From NCBI GenBank assembly GCA_958296075.1, contig CATQHW010000002.1:248001-312000 (forward strand): a stretch of DNA of 64,000 bases, written 5' to 3'. Below, in pieces: positions 16,022 through 25,943 of this stretch (positions within the stretch are counted from its first letter, which is position 1; every line of letters starts with the position of its first letter). Position numbers and translations under genes: made by a program. Origin of the DNA: an uncultured Spirochaetia bacterium. Its GTDB lineage: Bacteria; Spirochaetota; Spirochaetia; SZUA-6; Bin103. The notes under the pieces are model-generated. The model was not told the DNA's origin. It saw nothing but the letters and a program-made list of their open reading frames with translations, and searched no databases.

Positions 16022-18937
16022 ATGCAGAAGCAGAAGCCGGCGCCGGACCGGCTCGGCAAAATCGCGCTCTCGCAGGGCGAACTGTTCGTCGTCGGCGGCA
16101 ATCGGCCTATCCGCCTGTCCGATCCGGACATGGTGTGGTACGTCGTCGAGGGCGCGGTCGACGTGTTCGTCGCCGAGCACTCCGGAGATGAGCCGGCATC
16201 GGACTTCAAGCAGCTCCTGCGCGCCGGACCCGGACGGATGATCTTCGGCGTCGCCGAGGACGACAGCACCTCGTCGATCCACGTCGCCAAGGGGCTGCCC
16301 GACACCCATCTCCGCCGCGTCCCGCGCACGGCGTTCGCCGACCCGCAGGTCGCCCGGTCGCTGACCGAGCAGGTCGAAGCCTGGATATCGGACATCGCCG
16401 CCACGGTCGCCGGCGAGGTGGTGCCGCGCCCGCGCCCCGAGCGCTTCCTGACCGCGGGCGAGGAAGTGGAGAGCGCGAGCGAAAGCGTGCTGGCGACCCG
16501 GCAGGGCATGGTCTGGATATCCAGCCCGGAGGGGAACGCTGCGTTTCTCGACAGCGGCGAGCCGACCGGCGACGGCCCCGGCTTCATACCCGTCACGGTC
16601 CAAAGCTGGATACGGCTGTTCCGCCCTTCCCGGCTGATCGTCACCTCGACCCAGGCGCTCGAAGCCGACGGCGTGCTGTTCGCCGCGCTGGCCGAGTTCC
16701 ACCGGCTGGCGTTGTCCGCCGACGAGCTGAACCGGCGGCTGATGCTGGTCGACATGGCCAACTTGCAGAGATCGCAGGTCCAGCACCGTCGCCGGAGCGA
16801 GGAGCAGGCGCGCGACAGCCTGTTCGATGTGCTGGAAGCCCGCCACTTACCGATCGCGGACGGCGGAACGTCCCTGCTGAGCGCCCTCAAGCTCGTCGGC
16901 GACCACGAGGGCATCCGCTTCCGCGCGCCGCCCCGCCGGAAGGGAGCGGAGGAAGGGGACCTTGATCTGAGGGAGATCCAGCGCGTGTCGGGGGTCCGCG
17001 CGCGCAAGATCAAGCTCGCCGCCGACGATCGCTGGTGGCTTGGCGACTCGGGCGCGCTGCTGGCGTTCCGGCGCGAGTCCGGGACCCCGGTGGCGCTGAT
17101 TCCGGGCGTGTGGGGGCGGTACCGCATGGTCGACCCGGCGACCGGCCGCGCGGAGCGGGTCGACGCGCGTCTGGCCCGCGATCTCGCTCCCGAGGCGCGC
17201 TTCTTCTACCGCGCGCTGCCGCAGGACGAAGCGGTCCGCTCCGGGCCGTTGTTCCGCTTCGCGTTCCGGGGGCTCGGCAAGGAGCTTGCGCGCTTCGCTC
17301 TGGCGGGGCTGCTGGTCGGTCTCCTGATGCTGGCGCCGTCGGTCCTGCTCGGCGTGCTGGTCGACCGCGTGATCCCGAGCGGATCCGGCTGGCAGCTCCT
17401 GGAGGTGTCCTTGTCCGTGGTCTTGCTGGCGGTCCTCGCGGCGTTCGTGCAGACCCTGCAGGGAACCGCCCTGATGCGGATCGAGGCTCTGGCAGCCGTT
17501 CGGATCGGAGCGGCGCTCTGGGACCGGATGCTTGACCTGCCGCAGCGGTTCTTCCGCCGCTTTTCCGCCGGCGATCTGACCATGCGCGCCATGGCCTTCC
17601 AGGGGCTGCGCGATCAGGTATCGGGCGTGGTCGCCAACGCCGTGATGTCGGTGATATTCCTGCTGCCGACGTTCGTCCTGCTGTTTCTCTACAGCACCCG
17701 GATCGGCTGGCTCGGTCTGGTGCTGGGTCTGGTCTCCCTGGGGGTGACGTCGGTCCTCGGCATCCTGCAGCTACCCCTGTACCGGCAACTGCTCGCGATC
17801 TCCCGGAGTGTGGCAGGGAAGCTGCTGCAGTTGCTGAACGGCGTCAGCAAGCTCCGGTCGACCGGATCGGAAGGGATCGGCTTCGCGGAGTGGGCGAGGA
17901 GATACCGGGAACAGAAACAGACCGAGATGCGGCTCGGCCGGTTGAACGAGCACCTGATCGCCTACCTTGCCGCCGCCCCTCTGCTGGCGGTGGCTGCGGT
18001 GTTCTCGGTCGCCGTGTATGGCGGCGGCGAGGACCTCGCCACCGGCGACTTCCTGGCCATCTACGCGGCCTTCATGGTGTTCTATGCGGCGGTCGCCCGG
18101 CTCGGCGGCTCGGTCTCCGCCGTCGCCGCCATCGTGCCCGTATACCAGCAGATGGCCCCCATCCTGGACGCGACGCCGGGAACCGGCTCCGAAGGCGAAT
18201 CGCCGCCCGAGCTGAGTGGCGACGTGCGCATCGATCACGTGAGCTTCCGCTACATCGAGGACGGTCCCCCGGTCCTCCGCGACATCTCGATCCACGCCCG
18301 CGCGGGCGAGTTCGTGGCTATCGTGGGGGAATCCGGTGCCGGCAAGAGCACCCTGGTCCGGCTTGCGCTCGGGCTGGAGACGCCGCAATCGGGCGCCGTC
18401 TATTATGACGGGCAGGATCTGGCGCACCTCAATGCGCGAGCGGTGCGCAGCAAGATCAGCGTGGTGGTGCAGGATGCGTCGATTCAGCCCGGTACCGTGC
18501 TCGACAACATCATCGGACTGTCCGGCGACCTCACCGAGGAGGACGCTTGGCGAGCCGCTCGCATGGCCGCCATCGACAAGGACATCGCCGCCATGCCGAT
18601 GCAGATGCACACGGTCGCCGGCGACAGATCGACGGTCTTCTCCGGCGGGCAGATCCAGCGGATCATGCTGGCGGCGGCGCTGGTTCGCGATCCGAGCGTG
18701 CTGTTTCTGGACGAGGCCACCAACTGGCTCGACAACAGGAGCCAAACGCAGGTGATGCAGAGCGTGGCGGACCTCGCCGTCACCCGGTTCGTGATCGCGC
18801 ACCGCCTGTCGACCATCCGCAAGGCCAACAGCATCTACGTGCTGCAGGACGGGCGGGTGGCGCAGACCGGCTCCTTCGACGAGCTGATCGAGACCGACGG
18901 CCCCTTCCGGGCCTTGGCCCGCCGGCAGATGGCCTGA
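16022..18937 (+). CDS. NHLP bacteriocin export ABC transporter, second permease/ATPase subunit
   Basis: 971 residues from the ATG at 16022, preceded by the ribosome binding site GGGGAG; an open frame reaches back to 15839 but only by overlapping the previous gene. The N-terminal about 430 residues resemble the peptidase-free, cyclic-nucleotide-binding-like region typical of this subunit. They are followed by six membrane helices (from about residue 435) and an ABC ATPase with Walker A GESGAGKST (about 770), signature FSGGQIQR (about 873), Walker B VLFLDEATNWLD and IAHRLST. It would form a heteromeric exporter with the C39 transporter. The gene ends 4 bp from the convergent oligopeptide operon. 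Confidence 0.92.
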   Translation: MQKQKPAPDRLGKIALSQGELFVVGGNRPIRLSDPDMVWYVVEGAVDVFVAEHSGDEPASDFKQLLRAGPGRMIFGVAEDDSTSSIHVAKGLPDTHLRRVPRTAFADPQVARSLTEQVEAWISDIAATVAGEVVPRPRPERFLTAGEEVESASESVLATRQGMVWISSPEGNAAFLDSGEPTGDGPGFIPVTVQSWIRLFRPSRLIVTSTQALEADGVLFAALAEFHRLALSADELNRRLMLVDMANLQRSQVQHRRRSEEQARDSLFDVLEARHLPIADGGTSLLSALKLVGDHEGIRFRAPPRRKGAEEGDLDLREIQRVSGVRARKIKLAADDRWWLGDSGALLAFRRESGTPVALIPGVWGRYRMVDPATGRAERVDARLARDLAPEARFFYRALPQDEAVRSGPLFRFAFRGLGKELARFALAGLLVGLLMLAPSVLLGVLVDRVIPSGSGWQLLEVSLSVVLLAVLAAFVQTLQGTALMRIEALAAVRIGAALWDRMLDLPQRFFRRFSAGDLTMRAMAFQGLRDQVSGVVANAVMSVIFLLPTFVLLFLYSTRIGWLGLVLGLVSLGVTSVLGILQLPLYRQLLAISRSVAGKLLQLLNGVSKLRSTGSEGIGFAEWARRYREQKQTEMRLGRLNEHLIAYLAAAPLLAVAAVFSVAVYGGGEDLATGDFLAIYAAFMVFYAAVARLGGSVSAVAAIVPVYQQMAPILDATPGTGSEGESPPELSGDVRIDHVSFRYIEDGPPVLRDISIHARAGEFVAIVGESGAGKSTLVRLALGLETPQSGAVYYDGQDLAHLNARAVRSKISVVVQDASIQPGTVLDNIIGLSGDLTEEDAWRAARMAAIDKDIAAMPMQMHTVAGDRSTVFSGGQIQRIMLAAALVRDPSVLFLDEATNWLDNRSQTQVMQSVADLAVTRFVIAHRLSTIRKANSIYVLQDGRVAQTGSFDELIETDGPFRALARRQMA

Positions 18938-18941
18938 TCGG

Positions 18942-19762
<821 letters not shown>

Positions 19763-19769
<7 letters not shown>

Positions 19770-20806
19770 GTGAGGGCCTCCGTGCCTGGTTGGGCGCCGG
19801 GCAGCACGCAGCGGTGGCGGATGGGGCGCGCCGCGGCCACGCCGCCGGCGGCGGCGAATCGCTCCTGCACCAGCGGCGGCACCGCCTGCGTGCAGCGCGT
19901 CTCGACCAGCGCGCAACGCGGCGCGAACGGACAGCCCGGCTCCGGGTGCACGGGATCGGGCACGGCGCCCGGAATCGCGCGCAACCGGTGCTCGGTGTAG
20001 TGCACTCCCAACTCCAGGTGGGCGTCCAGCAACGCCCGGGTGTAGGGGTGGCGTGGCTCGGCCAAGACCGCCGCCGCCGGGCCCTGCTCCAGTACCAGGC
20101 CGCCGTACATCACCAAGATGCGGTCCGCGACCTGCCCGATCAGGGCCAGGTCGTGGCTGATGAAGAGAATCGCCAACTTGCGCGTGGCCCGCAGCCGCAG
20201 CAGCAGTTCCACCACCTGCGCCTGCACCGTGACGTCCAGCGCCGTGGTCGGCTCGTCGGCGATCAGCACCTCCGGACCCAACGCCAGCGCGTGAGCGATC
20301 ATCACCCGCTGCAACATGCCGCCGGAGAACTGGTGGGGAAAACCGGCCAGGCGCCGCGCGGCCTCCGGGATGCCCACCTCTTCCAGCAGCGCCACCGAGC
20401 GCGCGCGTAGCGCCGCCGCCTTCAGCTCCGGGTGATGCGCGCGCAGCGTCTCCGCCAGCGAGCGCTCGATGGAATAGATCGGATCGAAGGAGCGGGCCGG
20501 CTCCTGGAAGATCATGCCCACGTGACCGCCGCGCAGCCGTTCCAGCGCCACGGGGCGCATGGTCATCAGGTCCTCGCCGCGGAAGCGCAGCCGGAGCGCG
20601 GCGACCCGGGCATGCCGGGGCAGCAGGCGCAGCAGCGCCAGGGCAGTCACGCTCTTGCCCGACCCGCTCTCGCCGACGACCCCCACCACCTCCCCGGCGT
20701 GGAGCTCCAGGTCGACGCCGCGCACCGCCTGCAGCAGCCCGCGGCTGGTAGCGAAGCTCACCGTCAGCCCTGCCACCTCGTACAGCGGCCCACCGCCGTC
20801 AGCCAC
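19763..20806 (-). CDS. Oligopeptide/dipeptide ABC transporter ATP-binding protein (OppD-type)
   Basis: 347 residues: Walker A GESGSGKSVTALALL, Q-loop IFQEPARSFDPIYSI, signature FSGGMLQRVMIAHAL, Walker B VLIADEPTTALDV and H-loop FISHDLALI. The C-terminal oligopeptide_HPY-type domain has the cysteine pattern CPFAPRC...C and the RAIPGAVP motif that marks OppD/DppD-like subunits. It overlaps the upstream permease by 8 bp, within a five-gene operon: substrate-binding protein, two permeases, two ATPases. Confidence 0.93.
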
Positions 20807-21968
20807 GCAACGGCTCCCGATGATACGGGTCCAATACGTCGCGCAGCAGGTCCCCGACGAAGCTGAACGCCAACGTGACCAGCAGCAACGCCAGGCCGGG
20901 ATAGAGGAACCAGGGGAAGCTGCGCAGGTTGCTCAGCGAGGTGACGTTGCGATTGAGCATCGAACCCCAGCTCACCGCCGGGTCGGCAATCCCCAGACCG
21001 AGATAGGAGAGCGCCGTCTCCGCGATGATGAAACCGGGGATGCCCAGCGCGACGCTCACGATCAGGATCGAGGCGATCTGCGGGATGATCTGGGTGGTGA
21101 CGATCACCAGTGGCGGTATGCCCTGCAGTTGCGCGGCGGCGACGAAGTCCTCCGTCTTGATGCTGTGCACCATGCCGCGGATCAGGCGCGCGGTGCCGGG
21201 CCAGCCGACGAGCGACAGGATCACGATGATGACTACGAACGTCTGCCCGGAGTCCATCCGGTAGGACAGGACGGAGCGCAGGAACAGGATCAGGTAGAGC
21301 GCGGGGATGAGGATGAAGAACTCGGCGACGCGCATGATGGTCCAGTCGACGATGCCACCGTAGTATCCCGCCAGGCCGCCCAGGACGATCGCCAGCGTCA
21401 ACGAGATGGCAACGGCGATGAAGCCGATGGTCAGGGAGATGCGTGAGCCGTAGAGGATGCGCGACAGGATGTCGCGCCCCAGGTGGTCGGAGCCCAGCAG
21501 GAACACCGGATAGGCCTGCCCGCCACCATGCCACGGATTCCCTGCGGTCCCGGCCGGCGCGCCAACGGTAACGCCCTCCTCATCGACGTAGGGCGCCACC
21601 GTGCCGAACAGGTGCACGCGGAGCGGCACCAGTCCCCACAGCCGGTACTCCGGTCCCGGCGCCAGCAACCGCACCCGGTAGTGCTGACCGCGGATCCGCG
21701 CATAGCGCCGCGTCACCTCGTCCACCAGGATGCGGCGCTGCACCTGCGGCCCAAGCCCCAGTTCGGCCGAGTAGAAGCTCAGGGCGGGCGGCTGGTGGGT
21801 ATGGAAGCGAAAGGTGGTGGCCGGCGTGTAAGGTGCCAGGAACTCCGCCAGCAACATCGCCCCGTAGAACAGCGCCAACACCAGTACCGCGGCCGCCGCC
21901 ACCGGCCGCCGCCGCAGCCGGCGTCCCGGCGGCGCGGGCCACCTGCGGCGGGCGGCCGACTCAGTCAT
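20799..21968 (-). CDS. Oligopeptide-type ABC transporter permease (OppC-type)
   Basis: 389 residues. The N-terminal cytoplasmic arm and first helix (VAAAAVLVLALFYGAMLLAEF) are followed by a roughly 150-residue periplasmic insertion, longer than in canonical OppC. Then come LLGSDHLGRDILSRILYGSRISL, the standard OppC landmark, and five more helices. The EAA loop that contacts the ATPases is near GTARLIRGMVHSIKTEDFVAAA. It overlaps the OppB-type gene by 8 bp at its start and the ATPase gene by 8 bp at its end. The long extracytoplasmic loop is typical of the YejE/microcin C-type subset, so the substrate may be a larger or modified peptide. Confidence 0.92.
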   Translation of the reverse strand: MTESAARRRWPAPPGRRLRRRPVAAAAVLVLALFYGAMLLAEFLAPYTPATTFRFHTHQPPALSFYSAELGLGPQVQRRILVDEVTRRYARIRGQHYRVRLLAPGPEYRLWGLVPLRVHLFGTVAPYVDEEGVTVGAPAGTAGNPWHGGGQAYPVFLLGSDHLGRDILSRILYGSRISLTIGFIAVAISLTLAIVLGGLAGYYGGIVDWTIMRVAEFFILIPALYLILFLRSVLSYRMDSGQTFVVIIVILSLVGWPGTARLIRGMVHSIKTEDFVAAAQLQGIPPLVIVTTQIIPQIASILIVSVALGIPGFIIAETALSYLGLGIADPAVSWGSMLNRNVTSLSNLRSFPWFLYPGLALLLVTLAFSFVGDLLRDVLDPYHREPLRG

Positions 21969-23028
21969 CGCCGCCGGAGTAGCGGATGCGGGGATCGACC
22001 ACGGCCAGGAGCATGTCGGCGGCGATCATGCCCAGCAGGATCAGGACGCTGGTGAACATGATGTTGGCCAACACCAGGTTGATGTCTTCCTCGCGCACCG
22101 CCTCATACATCAGCCGGCCGATGCCGGGGTAGGAGAAGATGATCTCCAGGATCAGCGACCCCGAGAACAGCCCGGCGAACAGATCGGCGCTGCTGGTGAC
22201 GTAGGGATTGAGGGTGTTGCGGAAGGCGTGCACCACGTATATCCGCCGCTCGCTGATGCCGCGCGCCCGCAGCGCCGTCACCCAGGGCTGGCCGAGCTGG
22301 TCCAGCATGGTGGCGCGGATATAGCGCATGGTGGCGCCGACGCCACCCAGGAACGCGCCGAGCAGCGGCAGCGCGACGTGGTGCAGGTAGCTGAAGGAGA
22401 AGCGTAGCGGCGCCTCCCGAAACGGGAAGTCGGGATAGGCGGTGATCGGAAACCAGCCGCTGGCCGCGGCGAACACCTGCAGCAGGATGAGCAGCAGAAT
22501 GCCGGGGAAGGCGTGCAGCAGCAGCGCCACGAAGGTCGCCGCCACGTCTACCCGGGTGCCCACCTTGGAGGAGAAGTAAAGCCCGGTGGCGAACGACAGC
22601 AGGGTCAGAAACAGCAGCGAGATCAGGTTCAGGATCAGCGAATTGATCATCCGCGACCGGATCAGGAACAGGATCGGGGCGCGCGAGATCAACGATCGGC
22701 CCAGGTCGCGTTCCACTATCACCCGATACAGCCAGCGCCCATACTGGGCGTAGAACGGCAGGTCGAGGCCCAGCCGCGCCTTGGCGGCGGCTATCTGCTC
22801 CTCGGTGTAGACGTTGTCAGCCTGCCGCTCGGCGGAAATCAGGAGCTGGCTGCGGACGTAGTTTTCCACCATGTCGCTGGGCGCCAGACTCATCAGCCCG
22901 AACACCGCCAAGCCCAGCACCAGCAGCATGGCCACCAGCGACGCCAGCCGGGTGGCCAGGAAGTAGAGCAGCGGGTAGCGCCGGCGGTGAGAGGCGCGGC
23001 GTTCCCCCGGGGGCGACGCCGGCGTCAC
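21961..23028 (-). CDS. Oligopeptide-type ABC transporter permease (OppB-type)
   Basis: 355 residues from a GTG at 23028 that overlaps the stop of the binding-protein gene (GTGA); the open frame continues upstream only as a shadow of that gene. It has a first helix (LASLVAMLLVLGLAVFGLM), a cytoplasmic/periplasmic segment with YTEEQIAAAKARLGLDLPFYAQY, and five more helices. The EAA loop is YIRATMLDQLGQPWVTALRARGISE and the C-terminal signature is IIFSYPGIGRLMYEA. It pairs with the OppC-type subunit to form the import channel. Confidence 0.92.
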   Translation of the reverse strand: MTPASPPGERRASHRRRYPLLYFLATRLASLVAMLLVLGLAVFGLMSLAPSDMVENYVRSQLLISAERQADNVYTEEQIAAAKARLGLDLPFYAQYGRWLYRVIVERDLGRSLISRAPILFLIRSRMINSLILNLISLLFLTLLSFATGLYFSSKVGTRVDVAATFVALLLHAFPGILLLILLQVFAAASGWFPITAYPDFPFREAPLRFSFSYLHHVALPLLGAFLGGVGATMRYIRATMLDQLGQPWVTALRARGISERRIYVVHAFRNTLNPYVTSSADLFAGLFSGSLILEIIFSYPGIGRLMYEAVREEDINLVLANIMFTSVLILLGMIAADMLLAVVDPRIRYSGGDD

Positions 23029-24896
23029 TCGGCGTCGAGCAGGTAGAAGTAATCGGAGTTGAGTCCGCCCAGGGTGTCGTAGAACACGTTGCCCCATTTG
23101 TTGTGCACCGCCACGAACGACAGCGGGTGGACGAGGTACATCTTCGGCACCTGATCGAGCAGCAAGCGCTGGTACTCGTCGTAGATCGCCTTGGCCTTCT
23201 CCGCGTCGATGGTGAAGCGTCCCTCGTTGTAGAGGTAGTCGACGCGCGCCTCCCATTCGGTGGCCGGTTCCTCCTGCAGCGGATGCCACAGGTGGAAGTT
23301 GCCTTTCGACCGCCACACGTTGCTGCCCCCCTCCGGCCAGTAGTTGGTGCCCAGGGATGCCGTCGCCACGTGCCAGTCGTAGGTGCTGGTCAGCATCTCC
23401 ACCAGCTTCTGGAAGTCGACCGGGCGCACGTTGCCGGTAATGCCGATCGCCTTCAGCTCATCGGCGAAGATGTTCATCACGTCGATGCCGACGTTGTTCT
23501 CGGCGCCGACGTGGATGTTGAACTCGACATGGTTGCCGGCGGCGTCCTCCATCAGCCCGCCGGCGTTGGGGCGGATGCCGATCTCCGCCAGCAACGCGCG
23601 CGCCCGCTCGGGGTCGTAGGTGAAGCGCTGCCGGATCGACTCGTCGAAGTAGGGGTTGGCGCGGGCGAAGAAGTGCAGCGCCGGTTCCGCCAGCCCGCGG
23701 TACACCTGACTGGCGATGCGGTCGCGGTTCAGCACCGCGCTCATCGCCTGGCGGAACTGCACCTGGCTGAACCAGCTATAGACCAGCGAGTTCATCGTGT
23801 CCGGGTTCTGGTTGAAGGCGATGAAGGCGGAGCCGAGGCTGGCGCCGCCGTTGTAGACGGTGAAGTCGGGATCCTCCACGTTCAGCAGTTCATCCAGATC
23901 TTCGGGCCGGAGCGTGTAGGCGTCCTTGTTGCCCTCCTTGAACAGCAGCAGCTCGGTGTTGCGGTCCGGCACGATCTGGTAGATGGCGCGCTCCAGGTAG
24001 GGCAGCGTGACCCCGGCGGCGTCCTGCTTCCAGTAGTGGGGGTTGCGCACCACCACCACGCGCACGCCGGGCTCATACTCGGCGATGTAGTAGGGACCGA
24101 TGGAGGGGATGGTGGCCGGATCGGTGTCGACGCTGAACAGATTGAGCACCCCTTCGGCGCCGCCCTCCCGCTTGGCCGGCTCGTAGAGGTAGCGTGGGCC
24201 GAATTTCATGTTGGAGGACAGGATCGGGTTGGCGACGATGCGCGGGTAGTGGAACGCCACCGTGCGCTGGTCGATCCTGGTCGCCTCGATGCGCGCCTTC
24301 GAGCCGTCCGCCATCTCGATGAGCTGGCGGGTGTAGCCGGGCTGCTGCAACTCCTGGTCGCCCTCGATCTCGTCGTACCAGAAGATGACGTCGTCCGCGG
24401 TTACCGGCACGCGGGTGTCGGGATCGGCAAGGGTGGTCCAGTAGAGATCGTCGCGCAGGGTGTAGATCACCGAGAGGGAATCGGCCTCCTCGTCTACCTC
24501 CACCTCGAAGCTGGCCAAGTTGGGCATGAACTCGCGGACGTAGGGGTCGTAGTCGGCCAGGTAATCGAACAGCACGTCGACCACGGCGCGGGTGTCGCCG
24601 TCGCGCGCGGTCAGCGTGTTGAAGGTCTTGGGGTCGTTGTTGATCGAACTGAGCCAGGTGCCGCCGACGGTGCCCAGCGCCCATGCTTGGCCGCCGGGGC
24701 GGGACACGGTCTTGGCGAGGATCTCGGCGCGCGCCTGCTCGCGCTGCGACAGCGCCTCACCCTCGGACAGCTCCTCTTCGACCGCCCCCGCCCCGGCCGT
24801 ACCCGCCATCAGACCGAGGGCGACCGCGGCGATCGTACAAGCCACCTGACGGCGGCAACGCATCACAATCGACTGGTCCGTGTGCACGGCGCGCAT
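23025..24896 (-). CDS. ABC transporter extracellular solute-binding protein, family 5 (oligopeptide-type)
   Basis: 623 residues with a Sec signal peptide (hydrophobic core VACTIAAVALGLMAG, cleavage probably after AGAGA). A shorter start at 24863 (MRCRR...) gives a more usual n-region, so either ATG may be right. The SBP_bac_5 fold is indicated by the N-terminal NNDPKTFNTL, DPDTRVPVTADDVIFWYD and the later VQFRQAMSAVLNRDRIA. There is no lipobox cysteine, so the protein should be periplasmic and soluble. First gene of the import operon. The length and family suggest a peptide or peptide-like ligand; sugars or nickel cannot be excluded. Confidence 0.92.
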   Translation of the reverse strand: MRAVHTDQSIVMRCRRQVACTIAAVALGLMAGTAGAGAVEEELSEGEALSQREQARAEILAKTVSRPGGQAWALGTVGGTWLSSINNDPKTFNTLTARDGDTRAVVDVLFDYLADYDPYVREFMPNLASFEVEVDEEADSLSVIYTLRDDLYWTTLADPDTRVPVTADDVIFWYDEIEGDQELQQPGYTRQLIEMADGSKARIEATRIDQRTVAFHYPRIVANPILSSNMKFGPRYLYEPAKREGGAEGVLNLFSVDTDPATIPSIGPYYIAEYEPGVRVVVVRNPHYWKQDAAGVTLPYLERAIYQIVPDRNTELLLFKEGNKDAYTLRPEDLDELLNVEDPDFTVYNGGASLGSAFIAFNQNPDTMNSLVYSWFSQVQFRQAMSAVLNRDRIASQVYRGLAEPALHFFARANPYFDESIRQRFTYDPERARALLAEIGIRPNAGGLMEDAAGNHVEFNIHVGAENNVGIDVMNIFADELKAIGITGNVRPVDFQKLVEMLTSTYDWHVATASLGTNYWPEGGSNVWRSKGNFHLWHPLQEEPATEWEARVDYLYNEGRFTIDAEKAKAIYDEYQRLLLDQVPKMYLVHPLSFVAVHNKWGNVFYDTLGGLNSDYFYLLDAE

Positions 24897-24962
24897 TCTA
24901 CCGCACGCGGGGTCATGAATCAGCGTTCGCCGCGTGCGGACAAGCAGGCGTTGTCGATACGA

Positions 24963-25943
24963 TCACTGCCAGAGGAACAGGACGCCCAGCGCCTGCTCGG
25001 GGTGCTCGTAGAGGAAGTCGTACCCCGCCTTGAGGTCCCTGCCATCGAAGCGGTGGGTGACCAGCGGTTGCACCCGCACCTCTCCGGACGCCATGGCCTC
25101 CATCGCGGTGCGGGCCATCCAGGCGCGGTCGGCGGAGGGCGGATAGCTCACCAACACGCGCTTGCCCTGGAAGTTGTCGACGTCGAGCGGCAGGGGCGCG
25201 TTCTGGTACTTGGCGTTCACCTGGATGAGCCCCCCGGAGGCGACCATCTTCTGCGCCTGCTCGAACGACGCGACGCCGGCCGGCCCGCCGACGCAGTCGA
25301 CCACGATGCTGGCTCCCGCTCCGCCGGTCAGGCGCTGCACCGCCGCCACCGGCTCCTCTTCGCCGGCGTTCACGACCTCGGGCGCGCCGACCTCCCGCGC
25401 CAGGCGGCACCGCAGCGCCAGCGCATCCACGGCGATGAGCTGGGCCGGCCGATAGCGCCGGGCAAACTGCATGACCAGGTTGCCCACCAAGCCCTGACCG
25501 AGCACGACGACGCGGTCGCCGGCGGTGATGTCGAGCGCCTGCGCCCACCCGGCGCTGCTGGTCGCAAGCGGATGAAAGGTCCCTTCCTCGAAGGACACGC
25601 CGGGATGCAGGTGGTGCACGCGCGGATGGGGCGCGCCCGCAGCGACCGGGCGCAGGGAGTACTCCGCGTGCGGGGCGCTCACCACGACCGGGGCTCCGGC
25701 AGCGAATTCGGTAACGCCGCCGCCCACCCGTTCGACGGTCCCGGCGGTGGAATATCCCATGGCTTCGGGCCTCACCGGCCCTTCCATCACGTACCGCCGC
25801 CACAGCTCGGAGCCGCGGCTGATCAGGCTGACGCGGGTGCGCGTCAGCACCTCCTCCGGTCCGGGTTCGGGAACCGGGACCTGCTCCAGAAAGACGTTGC
25901 CTGCGCCTTCACCCTTCGCTGCTCGCCACATCATCGCCGGCAT
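24963..25943 (-). CDS. Medium-chain dehydrogenase/reductase (zinc-type alcohol dehydrogenase-like)
   Basis: 326 residues from the ATG at 25943, with AGGAGG 11 bases upstream (a GTG at 25946 is 8 bases from it). An ATG at 26015 is less likely because it lies deep inside the upstream gene. The GroES-like N-terminal half contains GYSTAGTVERVGGGV; the Rossmann half shows VVVLGQGLVGNLVMQFARR and an acidic residue after AVD, favouring NAD. The Cys/His zinc ligands of classical alcohol dehydrogenases are replaced (SRGSE), as in the BchC-like and bi-domain oxidoreductase group. It overlaps the ABC-2 ATPase gene by about 35 bp. Substrate unknown. Confidence 0.85.
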   Translation of the reverse strand: MPAMMWRAAKGEGAGNVFLEQVPVPEPGPEEVLTRTRVSLISRGSELWRRYVMEGPVRPEAMGYSTAGTVERVGGGVTEFAAGAPVVVSAPHAEYSLRPVAAGAPHPRVHHLHPGVSFEEGTFHPLATSSAGWAQALDITAGDRVVVLGQGLVGNLVMQFARRYRPAQLIAVDALALRCRLAREVGAPEVVNAGEEEPVAAVQRLTGGAGASIVVDCVGGPAGVASFEQAQKMVASGGLIQVNAKYQNAPLPLDVDNFQGKRVLVSYPPSADRAWMARTAMEAMASGEVRVQPLVTHRFDGRDLKAGYDFLYEHPEQALGVLFLWQ

